Assembly: GCA_011087955.1 (NCBI GenBank)
Contig: JAALKR010000014.1
Coordinates: 1 to 49,983 of the forward strand
Direction of reading: 5' to 3'
Length of the DNA: 49,983 nucleotides
DNA from: Oligoflexia bacterium
GTDB lineage: Bacteria; Bdellovibrionota; UBA1018; CAIPTA01; JAALKR01
Of this stretch, positions 16,235 through 24,896 are shown in pieces. The position numbers were made by a program, and so were the translations under genes. The notes beneath the pieces were generated by a model. The model was not told where the DNA came from, did no database searches, and saw only the letters and a list, made by a program, of their open reading frames with translations. How positions within the stretch are numbered: position 1 is the stretch's first letter; each line of letters starts with the position of its first letter.

Positions 16235-16980
16235 AAAATAAAATCCTCTATGAGGATGAGTTTATTGTTGCTGTTGAAAAACTTGCTGGGCAATTGGTCG
16301 TGAAAGATCGCTTCGGTAAAGAAGACCTATCAAATATCCTAATCTATAAAGTTGCTAACTATTTGCGAGAGCAGGGGCACACTGCTGACGAAGATGGTAG
16401 AGATCTTTTTCCATTACATCGATTAGATCGAGACACTAGCGGCGTAGTAATTTTCGCTAAAGACGGGGGTTCTCACAAAGCATTTTCTAAATTGTTTGAG
16501 AACAGTCAATTGACGAAGGTTTATTGGTTTTTCTCGGCAGGGCTACCGGACTGGGATACGGCTGAACTAGTATTGCCACTAAAACGAGCCGAGGGGAAAA
16601 AGGGCCGAGGACGAGCTTTGATAAATTTACGTGAAGGGAGTAAGGCAGAAACATTTTTTGAGCTGCTCGAACCGTTTGGCGATATCGCTTGGATAGAGGC
16701 TCGGCCTAAGACTGGGAGGTTGCATCAAATTCGTGTACATGCAAACTCCCTCGGTGTGCCTTTATTGAATGATAAGCTATATGGGGATACGGAGTGGATG
16801 AGTCAGTTTACACCGAAAATTTCATTAGATCGCTTTCTCTTGCATGCGAAATCTCTAGAATTCATCCATCCAATCTCAAAAGAGCATATACAAATTAGCT
16901 GTGGCCTACCCAAAGATATGCACGCGTTCTTAAACGATTTAAAGCGAAGAAAAAGGGCAGGGGAGTTTAAGGAAGCTTGA
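16231..16980 (+). CDS. RluA-family pseudouridine synthase
   Basis: 249 residues. The catalytic motif HRLDRDTSGVVIFAK carries the essential Asp, and TGRLHQIRVHANSLGVPLLND is the second family signature. It isomerises uridine to pseudouridine in rRNA or tRNA. There is no N-terminal S4 domain, so it is closer to RluA/TruC-sized members than RluC/RluD. ATG at 16231 overlaps the preceding stop (ATGA). The 3' end overlaps the convergent paralogue by 14 bp. The target base cannot be told from sequence. Confidence 0.88.
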   Translation: MKNKILYEDEFIVAVEKLAGQLVVKDRFGKEDLSNILIYKVANYLREQGHTADEDGRDLFPLHRLDRDTSGVVIFAKDGGSHKAFSKLFENSQLTKVYWFFSAGLPDWDTAELVLPLKRAEGKKGRGRALINLREGSKAETFFELLEPFGDIAWIEARPKTGRLHQIRVHANSLGVPLLNDKLYGDTEWMSQFTPKISLDRFLLHAKSLEFIHPISKEHIQISCGLPKDMHAFLNDLKRRKRAGEFKEA

Positions 16981-17614
16981 GTTTGTGCTTATCTAGTAAA
17001 TCTTGAAAATCTTTTGGTAGGCCAGCTTCTAACTTTAAATCAGAGTTATCTGGGTTATATTTTTTAAGAATTAACTTCCAAGCATGAATAGCAGGGCGAG
17101 AATACATCCTGGTCGATGGCCCCTGCCCATATTTTCTGTCGCCTAAAAGTGGGTTACGCTTATGTGCAAAATGGGCACGGATTTGATGGAATCTTCCTGT
17201 TTCGATTTCAACCTCAAGCAAAGCTAAATCACCAGACCTTGAGAGGATTTGGAATTTTGTTTTTGCAGGCTTACCTCGTTTATCTACAAAAGACTTGGAC
17301 TGGAATTTTCGCAGAGGCTCTTCAATGGTGCCCTTGTCTGGAGTCTTTCCCCTGGTCACAATCAGATAGGATTTTTCTATATTTCCCTTTATGAACGCTT
17401 CGTGCAACCGTTTTGCACTCTTGGGGTTACGAGCCAAAACTTGACAACCACTCGTATTGCGGTCGAGTCGATGCGCACAAACCGGAAATTTTTGTGTTGG
17501 ATTTTTCCGATATGAGTCCGGAACACATAGCGTGCCCTTGCCATCTGGCTGTGAGAGAATTCCTGCAGGTTTGTTTACAACTATAATTTTTGAATCGAAA
17601 AAAAGCTCTTCCAT
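16967..17614 (-). CDS. RluA-family pseudouridine synthase, short form
   Basis: 215 residues. HRLDRNTSGCQVLARNP holds the catalytic Asp, and TGRFHQIRAHFAHKRNPLLGD is the second motif. It lacks an S4 domain and is shorter than its neighbour. Sequence identity between the two is limited to the family motifs, so this is not a recent duplication. The ATG at 17612-17614 is 10 bp after the deaminase stop, suggesting one transcript with yggS and the deaminase. No good Shine-Dalgarno is visible. Confidence 0.85.
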   Translation of the reverse strand: MEELFFDSKIIVVNKPAGILSQPDGKGTLCVPDSYRKNPTQKFPVCAHRLDRNTSGCQVLARNPKSAKRLHEAFIKGNIEKSYLIVTRGKTPDKGTIEEPLRKFQSKSFVDKRGKPAKTKFQILSRSGDLALLEVEIETGRFHQIRAHFAHKRNPLLGDRKYGQGPSTRMYSRPAIHAWKLILKKYNPDNSDLKLEAGLPKDFQDLLDKHKLKLP

Positions 17615-17624
17615 AAAAAGGGCC

Positions 17625-18638
17625 TTATAAAAAATAGAAGTGCTTCTTATGCAAATACTTTTTTACATCATCATTTAAGAACGTGTCTTCTAGAGCGTAT
17701 CGTAATGTCGTTTGAATTTCTTCTTTCGTAAAGCCGAGCTGTTCCATGCAGACCTTATATTCATTGGATAAATCTATGCCAAAAACCCTTGGGTCATCAG
17801 AATTAATGCAAAGACGGATGCCTTTATTTAATAAAACTCGTGCCGGATGGGTAGCGACACTTGTGACCGCATTAGTTAAATAGTTGGAGGTAGGGCAAAT
17901 TTCTAAAAGTGTTCCACGGTCTTTGACTTCTCTTAAAATCGAGTCATCGCGAATGATTTGTAGGCCATGCCCTATTCGCGATGCGGATAACATGTCAATC
18001 GTAGGCACAACGTTAACTTCCGTACCGATCTCTTCACCAGAATGTATAGAAATCCCTAATCCGCTCGCCTTGGCTCTATCTGTGAGGGTTTTAAAGGCAT
18101 CAAAGTCTAATTCTTTCTCATCGTCAGCTAAATCAAAACCGATAAATGAGTTTGGAAAAGCCAACATATGGTCGAGCGTACGCGTTCCGGATTCAATTTC
18201 GAACATTCTAGATACAATCCCTATAAGGCCAGCTTGGATATCGTATTTTGCTCTAGCATCGGCAATGCCTGCTTCTATTGCCATAAGTGCGTCGGCAAAC
18301 GTCAGTTCATGGTTGTGAGTTAAAAATTCTGGGGAATAACGAATTTCTAAAGCGTAAACCCCTTCTTTATATGCGTCTTCCAGGAGTTCAAAAGTAATAC
18401 GTCGAACTGCATCCGGAGTGCCTAGTATGGGCTGCGTCGCAAAGAACACATTTATCACGTCCATCAATGTATTCATTGGTTCTCGCAACTGGCATTTCCT
18501 CTGGAGTTCGTTTAAATTTTTATAGGGAAGAGGTAAATTCTGTTTTCTTGCCTCGTCAGCAATTGTTGTCAGGCGCACTGATCCCTCGAGATGTCTATGG
18601 AGCTCAATTTTTGGGATCTTTTGATAATTCATGCTCAT
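17625..18638 (-). CDS. add: Adenosine/adenine deaminase family metallohydrolase
   Basis: 337 residues. The zinc-binding pattern is complete: ELHRHLEGS near the N-terminus, HSGEE (His and catalytic Glu; most relatives have HAGE), SRIGHG and NSDDP. The enzyme removes the amino group from adenosine or adenine in purine salvage. The family also includes adenine deaminases and aminofutalosine-related enzymes, and the motifs visible here do not settle the substrate. The start ATG AGC ATG offers two Met codons 6 bp apart. It lies 21 bp after yggS on the same strand. Confidence 0.82.
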   Translation of the reverse strand: MSMNYQKIPKIELHRHLEGSVRLTTIADEARKQNLPLPYKNLNELQRKCQLREPMNTLMDVINVFFATQPILGTPDAVRRITFELLEDAYKEGVYALEIRYSPEFLTHNHELTFADALMAIEAGIADARAKYDIQAGLIGIVSRMFEIESGTRTLDHMLAFPNSFIGFDLADDEKELDFDAFKTLTDRAKASGLGISIHSGEEIGTEVNVVPTIDMLSASRIGHGLQIIRDDSILREVKDRGTLLEICPTSNYLTNAVTSVATHPARVLLNKGIRLCINSDDPRVFGIDLSNEYKVCMEQLGFTKEEIQTTLRYALEDTFLNDDVKKYLHKKHFYFL

Positions 18639-18659
18639 CGCACAGCCTTTCTCTGAAAG

Positions 18660-19343
18660 TTACAGTCGTTCTCCGAAAATTGCGGTTCCAATGCGGACCA
18701 TAGTGGCACCCTCCTGGATTGCAGCTTCAAAATCTTTGGTCATTCCCATGGATAGCTCAGTTAGCTCGTGAGGGTAAACCGCACTGGTATTTAACCTCCT
18801 CTGTAGAGCGGCGAGTTTGCAAAAAGGCTCACTCGGGGAGCTTTGTTCCCTACTTGGTATACACATGAGTCCAACGACTCGAATTTGATCGAAAGTGGAG
18901 AGTTCTTTCAGAAGTTCTTCTGCTCTGCTGGGGCTAATCCCAGATTTAGATTCCTCTGCATCAATATTCACTTGGATAAATGCCCTTAACTTACGATTGA
19001 ATTTTTCCAAATGACTTTGAATTTTCTTGGCTAAACTTTCGCGGTCAAGCGCATGAAAATAATCAAAATATTGGGCTAGATCTTTTGCTTTATTAGACTG
19101 TAATGGACCAATAAAATGCCATTTAGCTCCTGGCATTTCCTTCCTTAGAGCCGAAACCTTACTAACGGCTTCTTGCATATAGTTTTCGCCGAAATCTTGT
19201 ATTCCCAGTTTATAAGCTTCTTGAATGGCCCGATTTGGTTTCGTTTTGCTGATTCCAACTAGCTTTATAGAGTTGGGATCGCGCCCAGATGCTTTGGCGG
19301 CAGAGCTAATTCTTTGCTTAATTTTCTGGATTTTTGACTGCAT
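18660..19343 (-). CDS. yggS: YggS/PROSC-family PLP homeostasis protein
   Basis: 227 residues from the chosen start. A fold-type III PLP protein without known enzymatic activity that buffers pyridoxal phosphate. Motifs are VGISKTKP with the PLP Lys33, [37 protein letters not shown] and [13 protein letters not shown] 19343 is preferred since family members begin close to this point ([19 protein letters not shown]). An upstream in-frame ATG at 19418 would add 25 atypical residues. Neither has a clear ribosome site. The product is cytosolic. Confidence 0.88.
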   Translation of the reverse strand: MQSKIQKIKQRISSAAKASGRDPNSIKLVGISKTKPNRAIQEAYKLGIQDFGENYMQEAVSKVSALRKEMPGAKWHFIGPLQSNKAKDLAQYFDYFHALDRESLAKKIQSHLEKFNRKLRAFIQVNIDAEESKSGISPSRAEELLKELSTFDQIRVVGLMCIPSREQSSPSEPFCKLAALQRRLNTSAVYPHELTELSMGMTKDFEAAIQEGATMVRIGTAIFGERL

Positions 19344-19444
19344 ATTATATCTGAAGTCATAGCACAATTTAGCAGGTAGGGAAAAAGGTCTAGAAGCATT
19401 GTCGACACGCGGTACCATGTTATACTTTCAGGTGTGAGGGGTCG

Positions 19445-19463
19445 TATAATCAAGCACAGGAGT
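19445..19463 (+). promoter_or_regulatory. Putative -10 box and ribosome site of the 19473 lipoprotein gene
   Basis: TATAAT at 19445-19450 lies 28 bp before the ATG, with AGGAG at 19459-19463 in between. No good -35 hexamer is seen 16-18 bp upstream, so the promoter may be weak or activator-dependent. Confidence 0.4.
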
Positions 19464-19472
19464 TACGATAGT

Positions 19473-20213
19473 ATGAAAGTTAAGTTCTTTTTAATCGCAA
19501 TTTCTCTCTTCACCGTAGCATGTGCGGGCACAAAAAACAGAGAGTTCGCCTGCGAAGACTGTCTATTGATAGAAGAAGACCAAGAGATCAAAGTCGAAGA
19601 CCAAGCAATGAAAGCAGGTGAGGCAAAACGAAGTCTTGCCTCAAACGCAGGTTTGAGTATGGACACACGATCAATGTATGATCGTGAACCTGCATCTATG
19701 GTGGGTGACTTTAACTGGCTTAATGGTGTTCAAGATGAATTTGACCGAATCGCAGCCGAATCTACGTATCAATCCGTGGCTAACATGTCGCCAACTATCT
19801 TAGTAGCGAGGGAGCGTTGGTCCTTCCTGTATCACCTCGATCAAAATGCGTTTGAGCTCCATTTAGACAGTCGTAAGTTCACTATGGTTCAGACTAAAGT
19901 TGAAAACAGAGGAGCTTATGCATTTGCAGCTGCGGGTCAGGAAGAGAATCCCGTTACCTTGTCTATCTCTCAATCCGAGGCTCAGCTCGATGCTCAATCT
20001 AGCACTCAACCTCGCACCCCATCCTCTTTCCAGCCCAATACTCAATCCGGCACTAAATTTGAAGATGTCTACGCATATACCGAGTCAGTGAACTGCATAT
20101 TTGAACTTAGTTTTTGGGATGAAAAAAAGCATCAATATAGAAAAGGCGTGGCTAATATCCGTGGAGGTCGCTGTACTGAAATAATAAATCACCTTAGGAG
20201 CTACGGGCCTTGA
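19473..20213 (+). CDS. Lipoprotein of unknown function
   Basis: 246 residues. The signal peptide ends in a lipobox TVAC with Cys17. The mature part starts with a small Cys pair (CEDC), an acidic and Lys-rich stretch, then a region with a beta-rich core (WSFLYHLDQNAFELHLDS). A Ser/Gln/Thr-rich linker at about 180-205 precedes a C-terminal part with two more Cys. I do not recognise a family. ATG 19473 has AGGAG ten bases upstream. Its stop overlaps the TTG start of the next gene, so the two form a coupled pair, likely both in the envelope. Confidence 0.7.
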   Translation: MKVKFFLIAISLFTVACAGTKNREFACEDCLLIEEDQEIKVEDQAMKAGEAKRSLASNAGLSMDTRSMYDREPASMVGDFNWLNGVQDEFDRIAAESTYQSVANMSPTILVARERWSFLYHLDQNAFELHLDSRKFTMVQTKVENRGAYAFAAAGQEENPVTLSISQSEAQLDAQSSTQPRTPSSFQPNTQSGTKFEDVYAYTESVNCIFELSFWDEKKHQYRKGVANIRGGRCTEIINHLRSYGP

Positions 20214-20629
20214 GACAGTTTGCTATTGTTTTTAGTCTTGGGCTGTCTTTAATGATTTTTTCACCAAAGCAAGCTGGTGCGGCCTCCTTTGGCGACACTG
20301 TAATAACGGTCGCGGCTTCGTCCGGTGTGGGAGCTATCTTGGGCGTTTCGACTCTGCCTTTCTATAACGAATCTGGCGAACATACTAATAACATTTTGGT
20401 AGGTGCTGCTATTGGGGCCGTTCTTGGCGTAACGGTTGCAGTAGTGAATGCTTTATCTACGTCTCGGGGTTTTGATTTCGAGGAGCCAGATGAATATGAG
20501 CAGGCTGACGATGAAGATTTTGCTTATTTTTCGCGACAATTAATGAAACTCAAAACCTCTAGTGAGTGGAACATACGTGGTCGAGAGTCCGTAGTTTTCT
20601 GGGCTCCCGTACAGTCGCTTCGCTTCTAA
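20210..20629 (+). CDS. Small exported protein with glycine-zipper-like hydrophobic segments
   Basis: 139 residues from a TTG start whose last two bases begin the upstream stop (TTGA overlap), with AGGAG nine bases before. The signal peptide ends near AGAA. Two Gly/Ala-rich hydrophobic stretches (SSGVGAILGVSTLPFY and NNILVGAAIGAVLGVTVAVVNAL, split by position 45-75) look like glycine-zipper membrane helices. The C-terminal half is acidic, then polar. No family recognised. It may associate with the lipoprotein encoded just before. Confidence 0.6.
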   Translation: MRQFAIVFSLGLSLMIFSPKQAGAASFGDTVITVAASSGVGAILGVSTLPFYNESGEHTNNILVGAAIGAVLGVTVAVVNALSTSRGFDFEEPDEYEQADDEDFAYFSRQLMKLKTSSEWNIRGRESVVFWAPVQSLRF

Positions 20630-20641
20630 ATATGTTAGCAG

Positions 20642-22585
20642 CTATCGCTGAAAACTTAGTCTTTCACCAATGACGTTATAGGCTTCTAAATGAAGGGATG
20701 CGTCTGCTCGAACTGAGATCTTCATGCCAAAGCGCTCCTCTAAGCGATCTAGCGTATCTCGTTCCTCACGATACATATGGTCCATAACTTCAGGGTGAGT
20801 CATGACATTCGCACCAGTGATACCGCCTTCAAGAGCCGTACGCTCCAGCTCGCGGAAGATATCAAAAGTGATCGTGCGAATATTCTTAATCGAACCATTC
20901 CCATTACAGTAAGGGCAAGGCTGGCAGAAGATATGGTTCAGTGATTCTTTCGTTCGTTTACGAGTCATCTGAATCAGGCCAAGCTCAGAAATTCGGAGAA
21001 TATTAGTCTTGGCTTTGTCTTTGCGCAAAGCATTCTCAAGCGCACGATAAACCTGTTCTCGGTGATTAGCGCGCTCCATATCAATCAAATCGATAATGAT
21101 AATTCCACCGGCGTCCCGCAGACGCAACTGATAGGCAACTTCAGCCACTGCTTCGAGGTTAGTTTTTAGAATCGTGTCCTCAAACGATTTTTTTCCGATA
21201 AACTTCCCGGTATTTACATCGATTACGGTCAAGGCTTCCGCTTGGTCCACGATCAAATAGCCACCAGATTTTAGCCACACTTTGCGGTTAAGAGCACGAG
21301 AAACTTCTGAGTTGATCCCGTAAGCATCAAAAATCGGATCTTTACCTTTGTATTCAACGACACGATTTTTGAGCGGTGGAGCTACTTTACCAATGTATTC
21401 ATGCACATATTCAAAAACTCGTGGCGAGTCGACAACCAGGCGATAAATATCGCTTGTAAAATTATCCCGGACTGTACGCAAAATTACGCTTAAATCTTCG
21501 TGTAATAGCGAAGGGCTCTTCATGCGCTCTCGCTTACGGCGGGTTTCCGAATACAAACCAAGGAGATAATTTACTTCGTTTGTAATCTGCTCATTGCTGG
21601 CACCTTCAGCCATTGTGCGTACGATGAAACCCATTCCAGGCGGACGAAGTTCGTTGATGATGTCGCGTAAGCGGCGACGTTCAGCGGCAGTAGCAATTTT
21701 TCGTGACACGCCTACATGGTCAACCGTGGGGATCAGCACAACATGACGACCAGGCAATGCCAAGTGACAGGTCAAGCGCGCACCCTTTGTGCCCATCTGC
21801 TCTTTCGTTACTTGAACAACAATCTCTTGGCCTTCGCGTAAAATTTCATTGATTTGCGGTGGCTTCTCCGTCTTCCAGTGATTCTTCAAGCGCTTGTGTG
21901 GATGTTTGCCACGCTGCTTTTTGCGCTTGAATTTATTAGCTCGGTTGTCACGCTCTGCTCTTCGGCCAACGGACTTAGTAGCCTCCGTTCCAGAGCCCAT
22001 GTTCCGACTGGTGGCTGCGGCTGCACTTGCATCTTCCACTTCAGAGGCTTCATTTACTCCAGAATCTTCGCCTTCGCTCTCGCCTTCGGAGGACTCGATG
22101 TTGTCACTATCCTCATCATTATCCTCATCATTATTATCCTCATCATTATCATTATCATTGTCTTCATCACCGTCGGAGTCTTCATCTTCGATTTGATCAG
22201 AGTCTTTTACGTTCTCAAATCCGGCACTTTTGGTCTCTAGTTCTTCTAAATTTTTGTCCTCTAAATAGGCCCCTGCATCGACTTCAATATCGTCGTTACC
22301 TTCTTCGTCTTTCTCCTTGGACTCACTAAGCTTTTCTGCGTTCGCTATGGTGTCGTCTTCCACTACAACATCACCCACGTACAGGAACGCCGCACGCTCC
22401 AGCCCGATGTCCACGAAGGCAGCTTGCATGCCTGGAAGCACTCGGGTTACTCTGCCTTTGTAGATGTTGCCGACGACGCCCTTATTTTTCTCGTATTCGG
22501 TGGACAGGTCAAGGATCTCCCCGTCTTCAATGAGTGCTATACGGATTTCCGGCAAGGTAGCATTAATTACAATTTCTGTTGGCAT
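20642..22585 (-). CDS. rng: Ribonuclease E/G with a large charged insertion in its S1 domain
   Basis: 647 residues. An endoribonuclease of rRNA and mRNA processing. The N-terminal S1 domain starts normally (NIYKGRVTRVLPGMQAAFVDIG) but is broken at about residue 73 by some 170 residues: acidic Asp/Glu/Asn-rich from 80 to 195, then Lys/Arg-rich from 208 to 240. The S1 domain then resumes (EILREGQEIVVQVTKE). The catalytic core is intact: VIDVNTGKF and IIIDLIDM supply the metal-binding Asp residues, and CQPCPYC is the Zn-link. There is no long RNase E-type C-terminal scaffold, so RNase G or a minimal RNase E. ATG 22583-22585 has no Shine-Dalgarno. Confidence 0.9.
   Translation of the reverse strand: MPTEIVINATLPEIRIALIEDGEILDLSTEYEKNKGVVGNIYKGRVTRVLPGMQAAFVDIGLERAAFLYVGDVVVEDDTIANAEKLSESKEKDEEGNDDIEVDAGAYLEDKNLEELETKSAGFENVKDSDQIEDEDSDGDEDNDNDNDEDNNDEDNDEDSDNIESSEGESEGEDSGVNEASEVEDASAAAATSRNMGSGTEATKSVGRRAERDNRANKFKRKKQRGKHPHKRLKNHWKTEKPPQINEILREGQEIVVQVTKEQMGTKGARLTCHLALPGRHVVLIPTVDHVGVSRKIATAAERRRLRDIINELRPPGMGFIVRTMAEGASNEQITNEVNYLLGLYSETRRKRERMKSPSLLHEDLSVILRTVRDNFTSDIYRLVVDSPRVFEYVHEYIGKVAPPLKNRVVEYKGKDPIFDAYGINSEVSRALNRKVWLKSGGYLIVDQAEALTVIDVNTGKFIGKKSFEDTILKTNLEAVAEVAYQLRLRDAGGIIIIDLIDMERANHREQVYRALENALRKDKAKTNILRISELGLIQMTRKRTKESLNHIFCQPCPYCNGNGSIKNIRTITFDIFRELERTALEGGITGANVMTHPEVMDHMYREERDTLDRLEERFGMKISVRADASLHLEAYNVIGERLSFQR
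22106..22170 (-). repeat. Low-complexity GAT/AAT/GAG-type repeat in the RNase E/G insertion
   Basis: The coding strand is nearly all GAT, AAT, GAC, AAC and GAG codons here, giving a D/N/E run. Near-repeats such as CCTCATCATTAT on the plus strand recur several times. It looks like a trinucleotide-rich tract that grew by slippage inside the gene without breaking the frame. Confidence 0.7.
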
Positions 22586-22593
22586 AGCAAGAG

Positions 22594-22623
22594 GTTATAG
22601 AGTTTATAGATATTGATTGTCAA
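22594..22623 (-). promoter_or_regulatory. Sigma-70-type promoter of the RNase E/G gene
   Basis: On the minus strand TTGACA (22623-22618) and TATAAC (22599-22594) are spaced by 18 bp. The -10 box ends only 8 bp before the ATG (22585), so the transcript would begin at or within a few bases of the start codon. That agrees with the lack of a ribosome site. Confidence 0.6.
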
Positions 22624-22637
22624 CACCGAGGAAAGAA

Positions 22638-24896
22638 GTGAGCTCAGCCCCATTAGAAAAATCAGAACGTCGGAAACGTCGGAGAGAATTATTTACACTC
22701 GTTATTGTGCTCCTGGCTGTTGTGGCCTTATCTAACGTTGCTCTTGGGCTCTCTAAGGCTTCTAGCACCTTGCCTTTCATTAACTCATTGTTTTTTTTCG
22801 GAATTATCAATCTAAATTTGATTTTGCTTGCGGTGCTCGTATTCCTAATCTACCGGAATCTTTTGAAACTTTTCCTGGAGCGGCGCTCAGGCCTCCTCGG
22901 CTCTAAGCTGAAAACGAAGCTGGTTGCGGCATTCTTGAGTCTTTCGATTGTGCCGACGGTCGTGCTTTTTTTGATTTCGGCGCTCTATATCAACTCCACC
23001 TTCGATAAGTGGTTCTCAGTTCAGGTGGGGAATACCCTACAAGCTTCCTTGGAGATTACAAATGCCTATTACAAAGACCACCAGAAAAGCGCACATCATT
23101 TCGCCGAAAAAATTCGGTCCGAAATGGAGAAGAAGGGCAGGCTCGATAGTTTTGAGACTTTGATTGGTGGCAATTTAAATCGGGAACTCAAAAAATTTCG
23201 TCATGATTTTTCGTTGGCGGCGGTGGAGCTCTATACACACCCTTTGGACCCAAGTGAGCTGGTTGCGGAGGATGGGCTAGCAGAGGACATATTTCCGCGT
23301 TTACCGATTGAGTCTGTGGAGAAGGTGCTAAAGGGTGAGACAGTTTTTTTAGTTCAGCACGTTGGATCTGGGGATGTGCTGCGATCGATAATTCCACTTA
23401 CGATGGCCTCAGACAAACAGGAAGTTATTGGAGCACTGTCGGTAAACCATTTTGTGCCCGTTAGCTTAGTAACAAAAGCGACCAAAGTCTCCACGACATT
23501 TGAAGATTATCGAAAAGTAAACCCACTTAAATATCCCATTAAGTCGATCTATTTCTCGATCCTAATTCTGATTACACTGCTTATCATCTTCGTGGCTATT
23601 TGGGTTGGCCTCTATATGGCTCGAGAAATGACTGTTCCTTTGGAGCACTTAGAAAAGGCAGTAAACGAGGTTGGTAGCGGCAACTTCGATGTAGAAATTA
23701 CGAACACTGGCAATGATGAAATCGCCAATGTTTTGCGCTCCTTTAACCGAATGACTGTCGATATTAAAGAGCACCGCGATCGTTTGGAGACGACCAATTT
23801 AGAGTTGGATGAGAAGAGGCGCTATGTAGAGGCAATCCTTTCTAATGTGAGTGCGGGGGTTTGCTCGATTGACCGAGATTTTGTTGTGACTACGGTGAAT
23901 AAGTCAGCTGCGACCCTGTTAGGGCTCGATTCCGATATTTGGATTGGCAAGACAATCGAGAAAGTATTTGTCGGAGATCTTTCTCAATTAGATTCGGCTA
24001 TTCGAGAGGTGGTGGACACAGATCAAAAAGACACAGTTTTCAAATATTTAAATTTGATCTCTGTTGATGGCCACCCAGTTTCCATTTTAGTTTCAATGAC
24101 GCCACTTTATGGCGTCTCGAGCGAATTTCAAGGTATGGTAATGGTTCTTGATGACGTGACTCATCTGATTAAGGCGCAAAGAGAGACTGCTTGGCGTGAG
24201 GTTGCTCGCCGAATTGCCCATGAAATTAAGAATCCACTCACTCCAATCAAACTATCTGCTCAACGATTGCAAAAAAAATTCTTGAACAACGCCAAAGACG
24301 AAGAGGATCGTTGCGTGTTTAAGGAGTGTACGGACACAATTATTCGTCAGGTAGATGAATTAAAAGAAATGGTAAATGAATTTTCTCAATACGCGCGCTT
24401 CCCAGCTGCGAATCCTTTACCAAATGATTTAAACGGAGCTATTGCAGAAGTGATAACGCTTTATCAGCAAGCTCATAAGAGGATTGAATTCCAGCTCGAA
24501 TACGAAAAGGATTTACCTGTGTTCTCGTTTGATCGCGAACAAATCAAACGTGTTCTTATCAATTTATTGGACAATGCTGTGGCTGTGATTAAAGAAAAAG
24601 CCGGTGGACGAATTTCGGTACGTACTCGATTAGAGCCCTCCTTAGGGACTGTTACAATTGAAGTGCTCGACAATGGTCCAGGAATATCGAATCAAATCAT
24701 GCCACTACTTTTCGAGCCTTACTTTTCTACTCGTAAAGAGGGCACGGGGCTTGGTTTAGCAATAGCTAAGCGTATAATCAGTGATCACGACGGTTATATT
24801 AGGGCTAACCCACAAATTGATGTAAAAGAGGGGGGAGCATGTTTCACGATAGAATTGCCACTCAGTAGAGTAGGGGAGGTGGTTCATGAGTCGTAA
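22638..24896 (+). CDS. ntrY: NtrY-like membrane sensor histidine kinase
   Basis: 752 residues. Three N-terminal transmembrane helices lie in the first 130 residues, a periplasmic sensing loop follows, and another helix at about 300-325 leads into a HAMP domain (MAREMTVPLEHLEKAVNEVG). Then come a PAS domain (about 400-510), the phosphoacceptor H-box ARRIAHEIKNPLTP with His528, and the HATPase motifs NLLDNA, LDNGPGI and GTGLGLAIAKRI. GTG 22638 is chosen since GAGG lies six bases upstream; TTG 22617 in frame has no ribosome site and overlaps the rng promoter. The response regulator gene overlaps its end by 11 bp. It likely senses an envelope or nitrogen/redox cue. Confidence 0.88.
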   Translation: MSSAPLEKSERRKRRRELFTLVIVLLAVVALSNVALGLSKASSTLPFINSLFFFGIINLNLILLAVLVFLIYRNLLKLFLERRSGLLGSKLKTKLVAAFLSLSIVPTVVLFLISALYINSTFDKWFSVQVGNTLQASLEITNAYYKDHQKSAHHFAEKIRSEMEKKGRLDSFETLIGGNLNRELKKFRHDFSLAAVELYTHPLDPSELVAEDGLAEDIFPRLPIESVEKVLKGETVFLVQHVGSGDVLRSIIPLTMASDKQEVIGALSVNHFVPVSLVTKATKVSTTFEDYRKVNPLKYPIKSIYFSILILITLLIIFVAIWVGLYMAREMTVPLEHLEKAVNEVGSGNFDVEITNTGNDEIANVLRSFNRMTVDIKEHRDRLETTNLELDEKRRYVEAILSNVSAGVCSIDRDFVVTTVNKSAATLLGLDSDIWIGKTIEKVFVGDLSQLDSAIREVVDTDQKDTVFKYLNLISVDGHPVSILVSMTPLYGVSSEFQGMVMVLDDVTHLIKAQRETAWREVARRIAHEIKNPLTPIKLSAQRLQKKFLNNAKDEEDRCVFKECTDTIIRQVDELKEMVNEFSQYARFPAANPLPNDLNGAIAEVITLYQQAHKRIEFQLEYEKDLPVFSFDREQIKRVLINLLDNAVAVIKEKAGGRISVRTRLEPSLGTVTIEVLDNGPGISNQIMPLLFEPYFSTRKEGTGLGLAIAKRIISDHDGYIRANPQIDVKEGGACFTIELPLSRVGEVVHES

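Noticed and set aside
21854-22329. Ser/Leu-, Ile- and His-rich plus-strand frames opposite the RNase E/G insertion.
   Set aside because: They arise from the low-complexity repeat read on the other strand.
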